DNA of 55,594 bases from Paludibacter sp. 221 (lineage in GTDB: Bacteria > Bacteroidota > Bacteroidia > Bacteroidales > Paludibacteraceae), in contig NZ_QVMH01000006.1 in NCBI RefSeq assembly GCF_010501035.1, positions 1 to 55,594 of the forward strand. The letters are read 5' to 3'. The translations under genes were made by a program, and so were the position numbers. The notes below the pieces were generated by a model that was given only the letters and a program-made list of their open reading frames with translations, had not been told where the DNA came from and searched no databases. The first letter of the stretch is position 1, and each line of letters begins with the position of its first letter. Below are positions 1-8,510 of the stretch, in pieces.

Positions 1-135
1 GCTCCAACTTCCCGGCTTTTCCCTTACGTACAAAACTGGTGGCTATTTTACGGGAAGAACAAAACTTGCGATTCTTGTTGGTGGCATATATGCAGGCGGC
101 TCCAATCTGTTTTACCTTGCGATGAAATAATCTTT
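1..135 (-). pseudogene. Fragment of an IS transposase (partial, runs off the window edge)
   Basis: Reading leftward, a frame different from that of the neighbouring integrase stays open from about base 140 to the window edge. It contains IYATNKNRKFC and SFVRKGKAGK, which resemble the block 'IYRTxENRxFC...GPKLGRP' of IS5/IS1182-type DDE transposases. The integrase reading frame loses its family resemblance at the same place (about 130), so this looks like a junction where IS DNA replaced the integrase 3' end. The family call comes from memory of the motif and is uncertain. The fragment has no start codon of its own, and the rest lies outside the window. Confidence 0.35.
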
Positions 136-1071
136 GCTGCTGTCTGTCTTTTGACGTTTCGTAATTATCCAACTGGAACCATCATGCTGTTTCTGGATAT
201 TATTTACAGTCAGATTCTTAACATCCACATAAGAGAGTCCTGTAAATACGCTGAACAAGAAGATGTCCCGGACGATATCCAATCTTTTGATAGTGATCTT
301 TTTGTTGATTATCTTTTTAATTTCTTGTTTGGTCAAATACTCAATCTTCACTTTCTCCCACTTGGTGTGATGCAGATGAAACGGATTGAAGTGAATGATT
401 CCCAAATCTCTGGCAAGGTTAACGACTTTTTTTAAGAATTGAATCATCTTTGCAGTCATGTTGACTCCCAACTTACAGTTTACTCGAAGATATATCTCGA
501 AGTCGTTTACGAATTGGAGATTTAAATTATCCAAATAGATGTCATTCTTGGAATATTGATGAAGCATAAAGTTTTGAACCCGTCGATAGGCAAGTTCGTA
601 CTTCTTATAAGTATCTATTACCCTACCGTGACCGACTAACTTTAATTCATCGTCATTGTGTTTTCTAAATAAAGTGAGCAGTGTTTGAGGGTACGTCTCG
701 GTTTGCGTATACATTTTTCGAAGTTTGTCTGCAGTTATTACTTCACACTTCTCACTTAGGTTCCGATAATACGTATAGAGGGTCATTCGAATTGAACTTA
801 GGTCGTTATTAAGAGTTACAGCCTCGTAACTATTTCCCTTTGCTTCTCCAATATCAGTATTCCATTGGGAAGCAGCAATGCCTAACTTGGTACTAAACTC
901 CACTTTTTCTCCATTTAAAGTGATTCTTGCAATAATCGGTGACTTACCATTTTTCCGTACTGTACTCTTCTTCAGGAAAAATGAGATTCTAAAGGTGTAC
1001 TTCATTGATTTTAATGTTACATGATTAAACTTAGACCTAACGAAAGTAGTTGGGAATGTGTGATTTATCAT
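112..1071 (-). pseudogene. Truncated tyrosine recombinase / integrase (Bacteroides conjugative-element type)
   Basis: The protein has the usual N-terminal arm-binding domain (MKYTFRISFFLKKS, start probably at 1005; an upstream ATG at 1071 adds 22 residues), an SAM-like core-binding domain, and the first part of the catalytic domain (SVFTGLSYVDVKNLT). In this family the first catalytic arginine is often replaced, as in IntDOT, so the Ser in FTGLS is not itself a defect. The frame stops after about 319 residues, just past KRQKT. The Arg-II (HxxR), His and nucleophilic Tyr motifs of a full protein of about 400 residues are therefore missing. The gene is almost certainly inactive. It is divergent from the ATPase gene at 1137 and probably marks the mobile origin of this accessory region. 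Confidence 0.8.
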
Positions 1072-1136
1072 GAATTATTTGTAAAACCCAAAATGTTGAG
1101 TAAATTTGCTATCTGTATTGAGTAAAATTGAAGTTT

Positions 1137-2321
1137 ATGTTTGAACGTCCTTATCTGAAGTCGGTTAAATCAAGAATTGAAGAGCCCAGAAAGTTTATTC
1201 AGGTTATTCTGGGACCTCGCCAAGTGGGGAAAACCACTATGGTGACACAACTTGTTGAACAGTTGTTAATCCCAAACTTATTCGAATCAGCAGATGCCAT
1301 TTCAGCTACAAACTCAGCTTGGATCACACAAATTTGGGAATCAACTCGCCTGCGGATGAAAGCGTCGAATGCTTCAGAGTTCTTGCTTATAATTGATGAA
1401 GTTCAGAAAATAGACAATTGGAGTGAAGTCGTGAAACAACAATGGGATAAAGACACTCGTGAGAAAATCAATATAAAGGTGATTTTACTTGGTTCTTCTC
1501 GATTGTTAATTCAGAAAGGATTGACCGAATCCTTAGCTGGGCGATTTGAAACTTTATATTTAGGACACTGGTCTTATCCTGAAATGCAGGAGGCATTTGG
1601 GTGGAGCATCGAACAGTATGTTTACTTTGGTGGTTATCCGGGATCGGCAACGTTGATTAATGATGAAGAACGTTGGAAGAATTACATAAAGGATTCGCTT
1701 ATAGAAACGAGTATTTCCAAAGATATTTTGATGCTGACACGTGTTGATAAGCCTGCTTTGTTAAAACGAGTATTTGAGTTGGGCTGTCTTTATTCAGGTC
1801 AGATACTCTCTTACACGAAGATATTGGGCCAGCTTCAGGATGCCGGAAATACAACAACATTGGCTAACTATCTAAAACTGTTATCCGATTGTGGATTATT
1901 AGGCGGATTAGATAAGTATGCCGGAGATATAATTCGCAAACGTGGCTCAAGTCCCAAATTCCAAGTATATAACAATGCATTAATTACAGCACAAAGCGAT
2001 GATACCTACGAAAAAGCAATTGTCGATCCAAAGCTATGGGGGCGATTAGTTGAATCTTCAATTGGAACTCATTTGATAAATCATGCTATTTCCGAAAGAT
2101 ATAATCTTTATTACTGGCGTGATGGAAATTATGAAGTTGACTTTGTCTTAGAAAAAGGCGATAAGGTAATTGGACTTGAAATAAAAAGTGGAATGAAAGC
2201 AGAAAATGCAGGTATGGGAATTTTTGCAGAGAGATTTCATCCAGAGAAGGTACTGCTCGTTGGAACAGGTGGACTCCCTTATGATGAGTTTTTGAAGATT
2301 AACCCGAAAGAGTTGTTTTAA
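1137..2321 (+). CDS. ATP-binding protein, AAA_14/DUF4143 family
   Basis: AAA+ ATPase followed by a DUF4143 domain. Walker A is GPRQVGKTT (about residues 26-34), Walker B is FLLIIDEVQ (about 82-90), and a sensor-like GSSRLL follows. The C-terminus carries a restriction-endonuclease-like signature, EVDFVLEKG then GLEIKSG, typical of DUF4143 proteins. The length (about 394 residues) is normal for the family. The ATG at 1137 is preferred to a TTG nine bases upstream. Only 6 nt separate the stop from the next gene, so it may be the first gene of the defence-like operon. Family members are widespread and not functionally defined. Their frequent presence in accessory DNA is known, but a role in this operon is inference. 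Confidence 0.88.
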   Translation: MFERPYLKSVKSRIEEPRKFIQVILGPRQVGKTTMVTQLVEQLLIPNLFESADAISATNSAWITQIWESTRLRMKASNASEFLLIIDEVQKIDNWSEVVKQQWDKDTREKINIKVILLGSSRLLIQKGLTESLAGRFETLYLGHWSYPEMQEAFGWSIEQYVYFGGYPGSATLINDEERWKNYIKDSLIETSISKDILMLTRVDKPALLKRVFELGCLYSGQILSYTKILGQLQDAGNTTTLANYLKLLSDCGLLGGLDKYAGDIIRKRGSSPKFQVYNNALITAQSDDTYEKAIVDPKLWGRLVESSIGTHLINHAISERYNLYYWRDGNYEVDFVLEKGDKVIGLEIKSGMKAENAGMGIFAERFHPEKVLLVGTGGLPYDEFLKINPKELF

Positions 2322-2327
2322 TAAGTT

Positions 2328-3386
2328 ATGAAAATAAAATTTTTTAAAGCATTCAATGGTGATTCTATATGGATTTCATTGCTAGAAAATAAAACTCCTC
2401 GAAATATAATTATTGATGGTGGAATTGGAGACACCTATCAGAATAATGTTGGGAGAAAGGGAGAATTATTTGATGCAGTCGAAAGTATTAGAGCTTTGAA
2501 GCAAAATATTGATTTGCTTGTTTTGACTCACTTTGATGATGATCATATTGGTGGAATCTTAAGATGGCTGAATAAGGATAAGGACGCATCAAAACTTATC
2601 AGAAAAGTTTGGTTTAACTCGGGAAAGGAAATAGCTAATAAACTTGAGAGTGATGAAAACAAAGATTTGGATATTGAAATAGTTGATGGAGCCGACGATT
2701 TTCACACAAGTCCCAAACAAGGAATTAAATTTGAAAAGTATCTTCGAGATAACAATTTATGGGAAGGGGAAATTATTGAACAAGGTAAGGTACACGATTT
2801 GTTTGGACTGAAATTTAAAATTTTGTCTCCGAACCCAGAAAAGCTGGATAATCTTTTGAAATTATATGAAAAACAAAAGGATTATTTTACAAGTGGTGCT
2901 GAATATGACTTTCAAACTTCCTTAAAAGATTTTATTGATGAGGAAAACCAACCTATATTCAAATTTAAAAAAGATACAAGTGTTGCTAATGGAAGCTCTA
3001 TAGCTTTTATAATGGACTACGAGAGTAAATGTTTTTTGTTTTTAGCTGATGCTCATCCTTCGATCGTGATAGAAGGGTTGAATAGATTTGGTTATGATAA
3101 AAATAATCCACTAAATGCAGAATTAGTAAAAATTGCACACCACGGAAGTATGTACAATACTAATAAAGAGTTTTTAGAAATTGTAAAAACGGACAATTAT
3201 CTAATAAGTTCAAATGCAACTAAACACGGATTGCCAAACAAGAGAACAATAGCTAGAATTATCAATAATAATCCGAATGCTATAATACACTTTAACTATG
3301 ATTTAAGAGATCAAATTTTCTTAGAAGAAGATTGGAATGATTGCTTACTATTTAAAGCTAAAGTAACTGATGAATTTACTTATTAA
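2328..3386 (+). CDS. MBL-fold metallohydrolase, component of a defence-like operon
   Basis: Metallo-beta-lactamase-fold protein of 352 residues related to the ComEC/Rec2 hydrolase domain. Metal-binding motifs are THFDDDH (His68, Asp70, Asp72, His73), an Asp in FLADAHP, a His in AHHGS and a late His in TKHGLPNK. There is no signal peptide or membrane segment, so it should be cytoplasmic, unlike ComEC. The usual second His of HxHxDH is Asp, a substitution also seen in ComEC-type proteins. The gene starts 6 nt after the ATPase gene, and its TAA shares one base with the next ATG (TAATG), so the two are translationally coupled. The substrate is unknown: a nuclease, phosphodiesterase or hydrolase of a signalling nucleotide are all possible. 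Confidence 0.88.
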   Translation: MKIKFFKAFNGDSIWISLLENKTPRNIIIDGGIGDTYQNNVGRKGELFDAVESIRALKQNIDLLVLTHFDDDHIGGILRWLNKDKDASKLIRKVWFNSGKEIANKLESDENKDLDIEIVDGADDFHTSPKQGIKFEKYLRDNNLWEGEIIEQGKVHDLFGLKFKILSPNPEKLDNLLKLYEKQKDYFTSGAEYDFQTSLKDFIDEENQPIFKFKKDTSVANGSSIAFIMDYESKCFLFLADAHPSIVIEGLNRFGYDKNNPLNAELVKIAHHGSMYNTNKEFLEIVKTDNYLISSNATKHGLPNKRTIARIINNNPNAIIHFNYDLRDQIFLEEDWNDCLLFKAKVTDEFTY

Positions 3387-4687
3387 TGGACGAAAACGAT
3401 TTAAAAAGATATACAGTCATTTTAGGTGGAGGTAGTGGTGTTTTGTTTCAACCTTTGGACGAGACAAAAACCTATATACTTACAGCTAAACATGTTTTAT
3501 ATAAAGACATTGAAGACGAAAGAGGTCGAAAGACAAAAGAGTTGATTTCGAAAATTAACTTCAGTTATTCCAATGATCAAAGTAATTTAATAGAATTTGA
3601 AATAGCGAAAGGCCAAAATTATTTTGAACACGATAGTGCTGATGCTGCAATATTAGTTTTAGAAGAGAATTTAGGTTTTAATCAAATTTTCATTGACGAA
3701 AGAACAACTGGTTTTGATAGTTTTAACTTAACAGGCTATCCTAATTGTAAACGTAACGCTGATGATAAGTATGATAAATTAATAATAAGTGACTTGAATA
3801 GCTATAACGATAGTTTAATCACATTAAGGTTAGTTGTTAATCATTTAGAACATGAACAAATAACGGGATTTTCAGGTGGAGGAATCATTAAAATTAATGG
3901 TGATAGTTTGTTATTAGCCGGAATTCAAAGTGAGACACCCAATGGTCCATGTAATGGGGAAATACAAGTTGTGCCAATAAAAAGATTTGAAGAAATAGTT
4001 GATAGCAATAATTTATCTCAATTATTGCCGGGTTATTTATCGAAAATTGCAGAATTGATAGATGTTATTATTAGATTAGATGATACAAATGTTGAGTTGA
4101 AGCCAAAACTTAAAACAATTATAAAACGACAACTAAATCAAGTAAAACTAAATCTGATAAATATTTATCAAAGCAATTATATAGAAAAGTCATGTGTTTC
4201 AAAACTCAACAAAAAAACAAAGCATTTTTGGACGTCCTTTTTAGAATATGCGCTAATTATAAGTTTAATTGAAGATAACGCTTTAGATGAAGATTCTTTA
4301 ATGAGAATTATTAAAGAAAAGAAATTTGTATTTTCGGATTCTGACAAAGGAATATATGAAATGTTTTCAGATATTTTGTTATTTGCTTCAGATGATACTG
4401 AAGGTGAATGTCTGGTATTAGTAGGTTCTTTGAAAGTTCCAAGTACGAAAAAAACTAGAAGAATATCAACAAAAGACATTACAAAAAATATAGGATCGGT
4501 TAATGAAGCGGATTATATAGACAGAGTTGATAATGTAAATAGAATAAAAGAATTGATTCATTTAAAAGCAATTGAATTAGATTGTGTAAATGAAAATGAA
4601 GATAGTTTGAATATGTTCAACATAGGGCAATTAGACGAATTACTTAACGAATTAAAAAGAATAGTAAATGAATTTTTCGGAAAATAA
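3386..4687 (+). CDS. Trypsin-like serine protease with ABC-3C-type C-terminal domain (predicted effector)
   Basis: The N-terminal ~210 residues form a chymotrypsin-fold protease. The visible triad is His36 in TAKHVLY, Asp86 in DSADAAIL and Ser163 in GFSGGG. No signal peptide is present, so the protease acts inside the cell. The remaining ~220 residues are mostly helical, contain no motif I recognise, and fit the position of the C-terminal domain that tethers effectors to the ATPase in ABC-three-component systems (known family architecture; assignment here is inference). The gene overlaps its upstream neighbour by 1 nt and its downstream neighbour by 20 nt. An intracellular protease gated by an SMC-like ATPase would fit abortive infection, by analogy with other defence proteases. 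Confidence 0.82.
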   Translation: MDENDLKRYTVILGGGSGVLFQPLDETKTYILTAKHVLYKDIEDERGRKTKELISKINFSYSNDQSNLIEFEIAKGQNYFEHDSADAAILVLEENLGFNQIFIDERTTGFDSFNLTGYPNCKRNADDKYDKLIISDLNSYNDSLITLRLVVNHLEHEQITGFSGGGIIKINGDSLLLAGIQSETPNGPCNGEIQVVPIKRFEEIVDSNNLSQLLPGYLSKIAELIDVIIRLDDTNVELKPKLKTIIKRQLNQVKLNLINIYQSNYIEKSCVSKLNKKTKHFWTSFLEYALIISLIEDNALDEDSLMRIIKEKKFVFSDSDKGIYEMFSDILLFASDDTEGECLVLVGSLKVPSTKKTRRISTKDITKNIGSVNEADYIDRVDNVNRIKELIHLKAIELDCVNENEDSLNMFNIGQLDELLNELKRIVNEFFGK

Positions 4688-5213
4688 ATTAGAAATTCAG
4701 GAATTCGACCTTGAAAATAGTCAAGTATTTCATTATAAAAATGATGAAAATCTGATTATCAACGTATTTTTCTTATTTGCAAATAAGAAAAATATCGAAA
4801 ATCAATGGAAAGTCTTTTCCAATATTATAGCTGCCAAGTTTCAAAACTCAGACTATATGTCTGAAAACAAGGATTTTGAAAAATGGAATTTCTATATTAT
4901 CTATATTTCCAAAGAAAAATTGCCCAAAGAATTAAAAAACAGAATTGAAAACGATAGATTTTCAAGCAGAAAAATTGTTGAAGATAATTATTCTAACGAT
5001 TTTAATAGCGATGAGGCAAACAAACTTATCATTAAACATATCACCAACACTGATCTAAAAGACATTATAGATCAAACTCAAGATAAAATACAGGTTGAAT
5101 ATAAACCTATAGATGCTGAGCTATGGAAATTGATTCATAAGGATGTGTCATTAGTAAGAGATGTTGATTCACAAAAACAAATTGTTGAACAAATAAGCCA
5201 GCAAAAACAATGA
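4668..5213 (+). CDS. Small ABC-3C middle-component-like protein
   Basis: A 181-residue soluble protein with no catalytic motif that I can see. Alternating beta and helix segments include IINVFFLFANK and WNFYIIYISKEKL. The last ~60 residues are charged. It lies between the protease and the SMC-like ATPase and overlaps both: 20 nt with the protease gene, and an ATGA overlap with the ATPase gene. Size, position and lack of enzymatic motifs match the 'middle component' of ABC-three-component systems, thought to bridge the ATPase and effector. Sequence alone does not let me name the exact subfamily. Confidence 0.7.
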   Translation: MNFSENKLEIQEFDLENSQVFHYKNDENLIINVFFLFANKKNIENQWKVFSNIIAAKFQNSDYMSENKDFEKWNFYIIYISKEKLPKELKNRIENDRFSSRKIVEDNYSNDFNSDEANKLIIKHITNTDLKDIIDQTQDKIQVEYKPIDAELWKLIHKDVSLVRDVDSQKQIVEQISQQKQ

Positions 5214-8200
5214 AAATTAAGGAAGTGCAAATCTCGAACTTTAGAGCTTTTAATGACATTAAAAACTCTACATTCAAGTTCTTTAATGATAAGGATGAAA
5301 TATCAGATTTAATATCAATCTATGCTCCGAACGGATTCGGGAAAACATCTTTCTATGATGCCGTGGAATGGGGTGTTACAGGGAAGATTGAACGATTTGA
5401 CTTGATTGGTGATTTTGATAAAACTAGAAAGGAGAATAAAAAAGGAGGAAATAAGAATATTCTTCAACATATCGGGGCTACTGAAGATGGCTTTGTCAAT
5501 GTTATTACTGAAAAAGCTAACTTTGAAAGACAAATTCCAAAGACAGAATATGACCCCAAAAAAGAACCTAAAAACAAATTCTTCAGAGATGTTGTATTAT
5601 CCCAAGAAATGATTGACAATTTTCTGAAAGAACAAACAGCCGAGGACAGGTATAATAAATTTGTCGAATCTTATCCCGAAGTTACCAAATACAATAACAC
5701 ATATAAGAATATTGGGATTCTATTGAATTATATCCAGCAGGAGACCAAAAGAATAGAAAAAGAGAAAAATAGCAGGGAAAATAAACAGTTGAAAATTGAT
5801 TTTGATTTGGAGTTTAAGAAATTCGACCAAATCAATGAAGCCATTCAATTTCTCAAAATAAATAAAGAATCAATTGATTTAATAGAGAGAGAAACTTTTA
5901 ATGCAACTTTGTATGATATTTTGACTAGTCAAGTTAAATCAAGGTTAGTTTCATTGCAGATAGAATCAGATGCAAAGAAATTAAGAATCGAAAACATATC
6001 TATTGCTCGAAATGGAGAAGAAAACAACAGTGATAGCAATGGCGGTGTTATTACTTATATCGAGAATAGAAAGAAATTAGAAGATTTAGATTTAAAAATC
6101 AAAGAAGTGAAAAATATCATTTCTTTGATTGAAAATAAAGAGAAAACTCAAGCAGAAGAAAATAATTTAAAACAGAAATTATCTAAAGAACAAAGCACTC
6201 AAAGCATTTTTCTTTCTATTGAGAAGAAAATAGATGCCTACCTTCTTATTCATAAAGAAATAATCGAACAAGAAAAACGAATTGCAGACTTTAATGAAGC
6301 TATAATAATAATTGAAAAAGAAAACACTACGATTAAAGAAAGTATTAATAGCTCTCTAAATGTAATATCTCAACAGCAAGAAACACTAAAGCAGTATCAA
6401 AGTAAAACAAATGAACTTCCTCAACAAAAAAACAAATTAGAATTAACCCACAAGAATATAGAACTTTTGCAAAAATCGATTACAGAAATAATCGCTTCTA
6501 TAACAGAAAAGCAAGATATATCAAAAATATTACAGAAAAAACTAAATCAATTAAAATATTATGAAGATTGCATAAATAATAATATTGAGCTTCTATTGGA
6601 AATAGATGAGTTTCAAAACCAAAAATTGATAGTTGAAGAACAAGTTAAATCAGCAAATAGGATTAATATTCAAAAAGAAAATTTAGCAAAACTTGAAACT
6701 AAAATCGAATCTCAAAATCTGTTCAATAGCGAACTGAAAGAATATATTACTCGCGGATTAGAAATTATTTCAAAAAATAATTCCTCTGATTGTCCTCTGT
6801 GTAGTCAAAAATATGAATCTTTTGAAGAACTATCAAGTCGTATTGTTGGGAATAAAATTCTTGATGAACAGCTAAAAGATAGTTTAGAAAATAAACTCAA
6901 TATTGAAAACGAAATCGACAAGCTAAATAAGGAAATAAATCTAATAAAAGACAAACTAAGAAAGCACCTTAATGAACTAAGAGAACCTGTCGAAACAGAA
7001 TGTGCAAAAATTAAAAAAGATATTGAGGGATTATCTTTACAAAAAAATGAAAAGAACGAAGAATTAAAAAATGCCCAAGTAAATTATAATGAAGTTATTC
7101 TATTTTTCAACAATGAGTCTGATATTGAAGCGTTTGAAAAGAATATAAAAGAACAAATAGAAGCGTTAGTAATTCAGATAAATGAATTGAATAAAACTAT
7201 TGATTCAAACAATCTTAAATTAGACAAAAACAACTCTCAATTAAAAAGCAATTATACCAATATTGAAATTCTGAAAAATACCATAGATAAATTAAAAAAA
7301 TCCAATGATGTTTATTCAGAGGTCTTTCTATTTTTCAATCAAACATTTAATTTAAATGAAGTTGATAAAACATTTTTTGATTGTGAAAAACTAAAATTAG
7401 AACAAGTAATTATCAACTTAAAGCAAGATATCGACGAAAAGCAAAAATATTCCGATGAATTAGGGAGTAAACTGTCAAGCTATAGTCTCTCGAAAGAAGA
7501 ATATATTGAGAAACTAAGGGAACTGAACGATATAAAAATTATAATATTAAAAGCCTATGAAAGTTTTGAAAACTTTATTAGGACAGAATTTGGTATTGAA
7601 GTAAGAGGTCGAAGTAAAGACGAAATAAATATTGAATTCGACACATTGATTGATCGGGAAAAGAACAATCAAAAAAACATTGAAAATAAAATTGAACGAT
7701 ATACAATTGTTGAAACTCTGAAAGAAAATTGTTTAAAAGCAACCGTTTCACAGAAAATACAAATAGAAATCGATGAAATAAAAAGGGATCTGCAAAGATT
7801 AGAAGTAGCAAAAGGAAAGTTAGAAACGGAAAAGGATAATCTTGAACAGTATTTAGGGAAAACAATTGATGAGTTTTTTTATACTGACTTGATTAACTCC
7901 ATATACAAGAAAATAGATCCTCACCCTGATTATGAATCCATAGAATTTAAGTGTGAATTTGGAGATAGCAAGCCAAGATTGCAAATATTTACAATAAAAA
8001 GAGAGGATGATGGAAAAGAAACAAAGTCTGTTCCTGCATTATATTTCAGTACTGCCCAAATCAACATTTTAAGTCTAAGCATTTTTTTAGCAAGGGCATT
8101 AAAAACAAAAAATCCAGAAACAGGAGAATCCATTGATTGTATTTTTATAGATGACCCTATCCAATCGATGGATAGTATAAATATTTTGTCATTCATAGAT

Positions 8201-8353
8201 TTGTTTCGAGGGATAATAAGTTCACTAGGAAAGCAACTGATTGTGTCAACTCACGAAGAAAACTTTCATTTACTATTACAAAAGAAAATCCCAGAAAATT
8301 TGTTCAAATCTAAATTTATTAAGTTTGAAACTTTTGGAAAATTGGAAAGTTGA
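5210..8353 (+). CDS. Rad50/SMC-like ATPase with zinc-hook motif
   Basis: A 1047-residue ATPase of the RecN/Rad50 class. Walker A is APNGFGKTS (Lys45). About 870 residues follow that are rich in Glu, Lys, Asn and Gln with heptad-like spacing, i.e. two coiled-coil arms. They are broken near the middle by CPLC (Cys528, Cys531), a Rad50-type zinc hook. The C-terminal half-site has a degenerate signature (STAQINILSLSIFLARA), Walker B and D-loop (FIDDPIQSMD, Asp981) and a switch His in STHEE (His1015). It is the last gene of the operon, starting inside the previous stop (ATGA). In ABC-3C systems the ATPase is thought to sense nucleic acid or nucleoprotein and control the effector. Base composition is clearly AT-richer than the core genes to the right. 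Confidence 0.88.
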   Translation: MKIKEVQISNFRAFNDIKNSTFKFFNDKDEISDLISIYAPNGFGKTSFYDAVEWGVTGKIERFDLIGDFDKTRKENKKGGNKNILQHIGATEDGFVNVITEKANFERQIPKTEYDPKKEPKNKFFRDVVLSQEMIDNFLKEQTAEDRYNKFVESYPEVTKYNNTYKNIGILLNYIQQETKRIEKEKNSRENKQLKIDFDLEFKKFDQINEAIQFLKINKESIDLIERETFNATLYDILTSQVKSRLVSLQIESDAKKLRIENISIARNGEENNSDSNGGVITYIENRKKLEDLDLKIKEVKNIISLIENKEKTQAEENNLKQKLSKEQSTQSIFLSIEKKIDAYLLIHKEIIEQEKRIADFNEAIIIIEKENTTIKESINSSLNVISQQQETLKQYQSKTNELPQQKNKLELTHKNIELLQKSITEIIASITEKQDISKILQKKLNQLKYYEDCINNNIELLLEIDEFQNQKLIVEEQVKSANRINIQKENLAKLETKIESQNLFNSELKEYITRGLEIISKNNSSDCPLCSQKYESFEELSSRIVGNKILDEQLKDSLENKLNIENEIDKLNKEINLIKDKLRKHLNELREPVETECAKIKKDIEGLSLQKNEKNEELKNAQVNYNEVILFFNNESDIEAFEKNIKEQIEALVIQINELNKTIDSNNLKLDKNNSQLKSNYTNIEILKNTIDKLKKSNDVYSEVFLFFNQTFNLNEVDKTFFDCEKLKLEQVIINLKQDIDEKQKYSDELGSKLSSYSLSKEEYIEKLRELNDIKIIILKAYESFENFIRTEFGIEVRGRSKDEINIEFDTLIDREKNNQKNIENKIERYTIVETLKENCLKATVSQKIQIEIDEIKRDLQRLEVAKGKLETEKDNLEQYLGKTIDEFFYTDLINSIYKKIDPHPDYESIEFKCEFGDSKPRLQIFTIKREDDGKETKSVPALYFSTAQINILSLSIFLARALKTKNPETGESIDCIFIDDPIQSMDSINILSFIDLFRGIISSLGKQLIVSTHEENFHLLLQKKIPENLFKSKFIKFETFGKLES

Positions 8354-8378
8354 TTCTGTTTGAATAAGTAATTCAATA

Positions 8379-8412
8379 GTGTCCCTTTACTAAATCCTCA
8401 AAAAAGAGACAC
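8379..8412 (+). terminator. Inverted repeat downstream of the defence-like operon, possible terminator
   Basis: GTGTCCCTTT is followed 14 nt later by AAAGAGACAC, which can pair with one mismatch. GGACACT a little further on can also pair with AGTGTCC. It lies 25 nt after the last stop codon, where an operon terminator would be expected, but it has no clean run of T. It could instead be an end of an old insertion. Confidence 0.3.
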
Positions 8413-8510
8413 GATTTGGACACTTTACAAGTGGAAATTGAGGAAAAAATAGACTAAATTTGAATAGGGGTACGGTTTAAGCTATTGATTCATAGTAGGA
8501 TATAGATTTA

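Noticed and set aside
112-1071. Functional integrase of an active island
   Set aside because: The catalytic His, second Arg and Tyr region is missing before the stop codon.
2328-3386. ComEC/Rec2 competence protein
   Set aside because: Only the MBL hydrolase part is present; there are no membrane segments or competence domain, so a DNA-uptake role is not supported.
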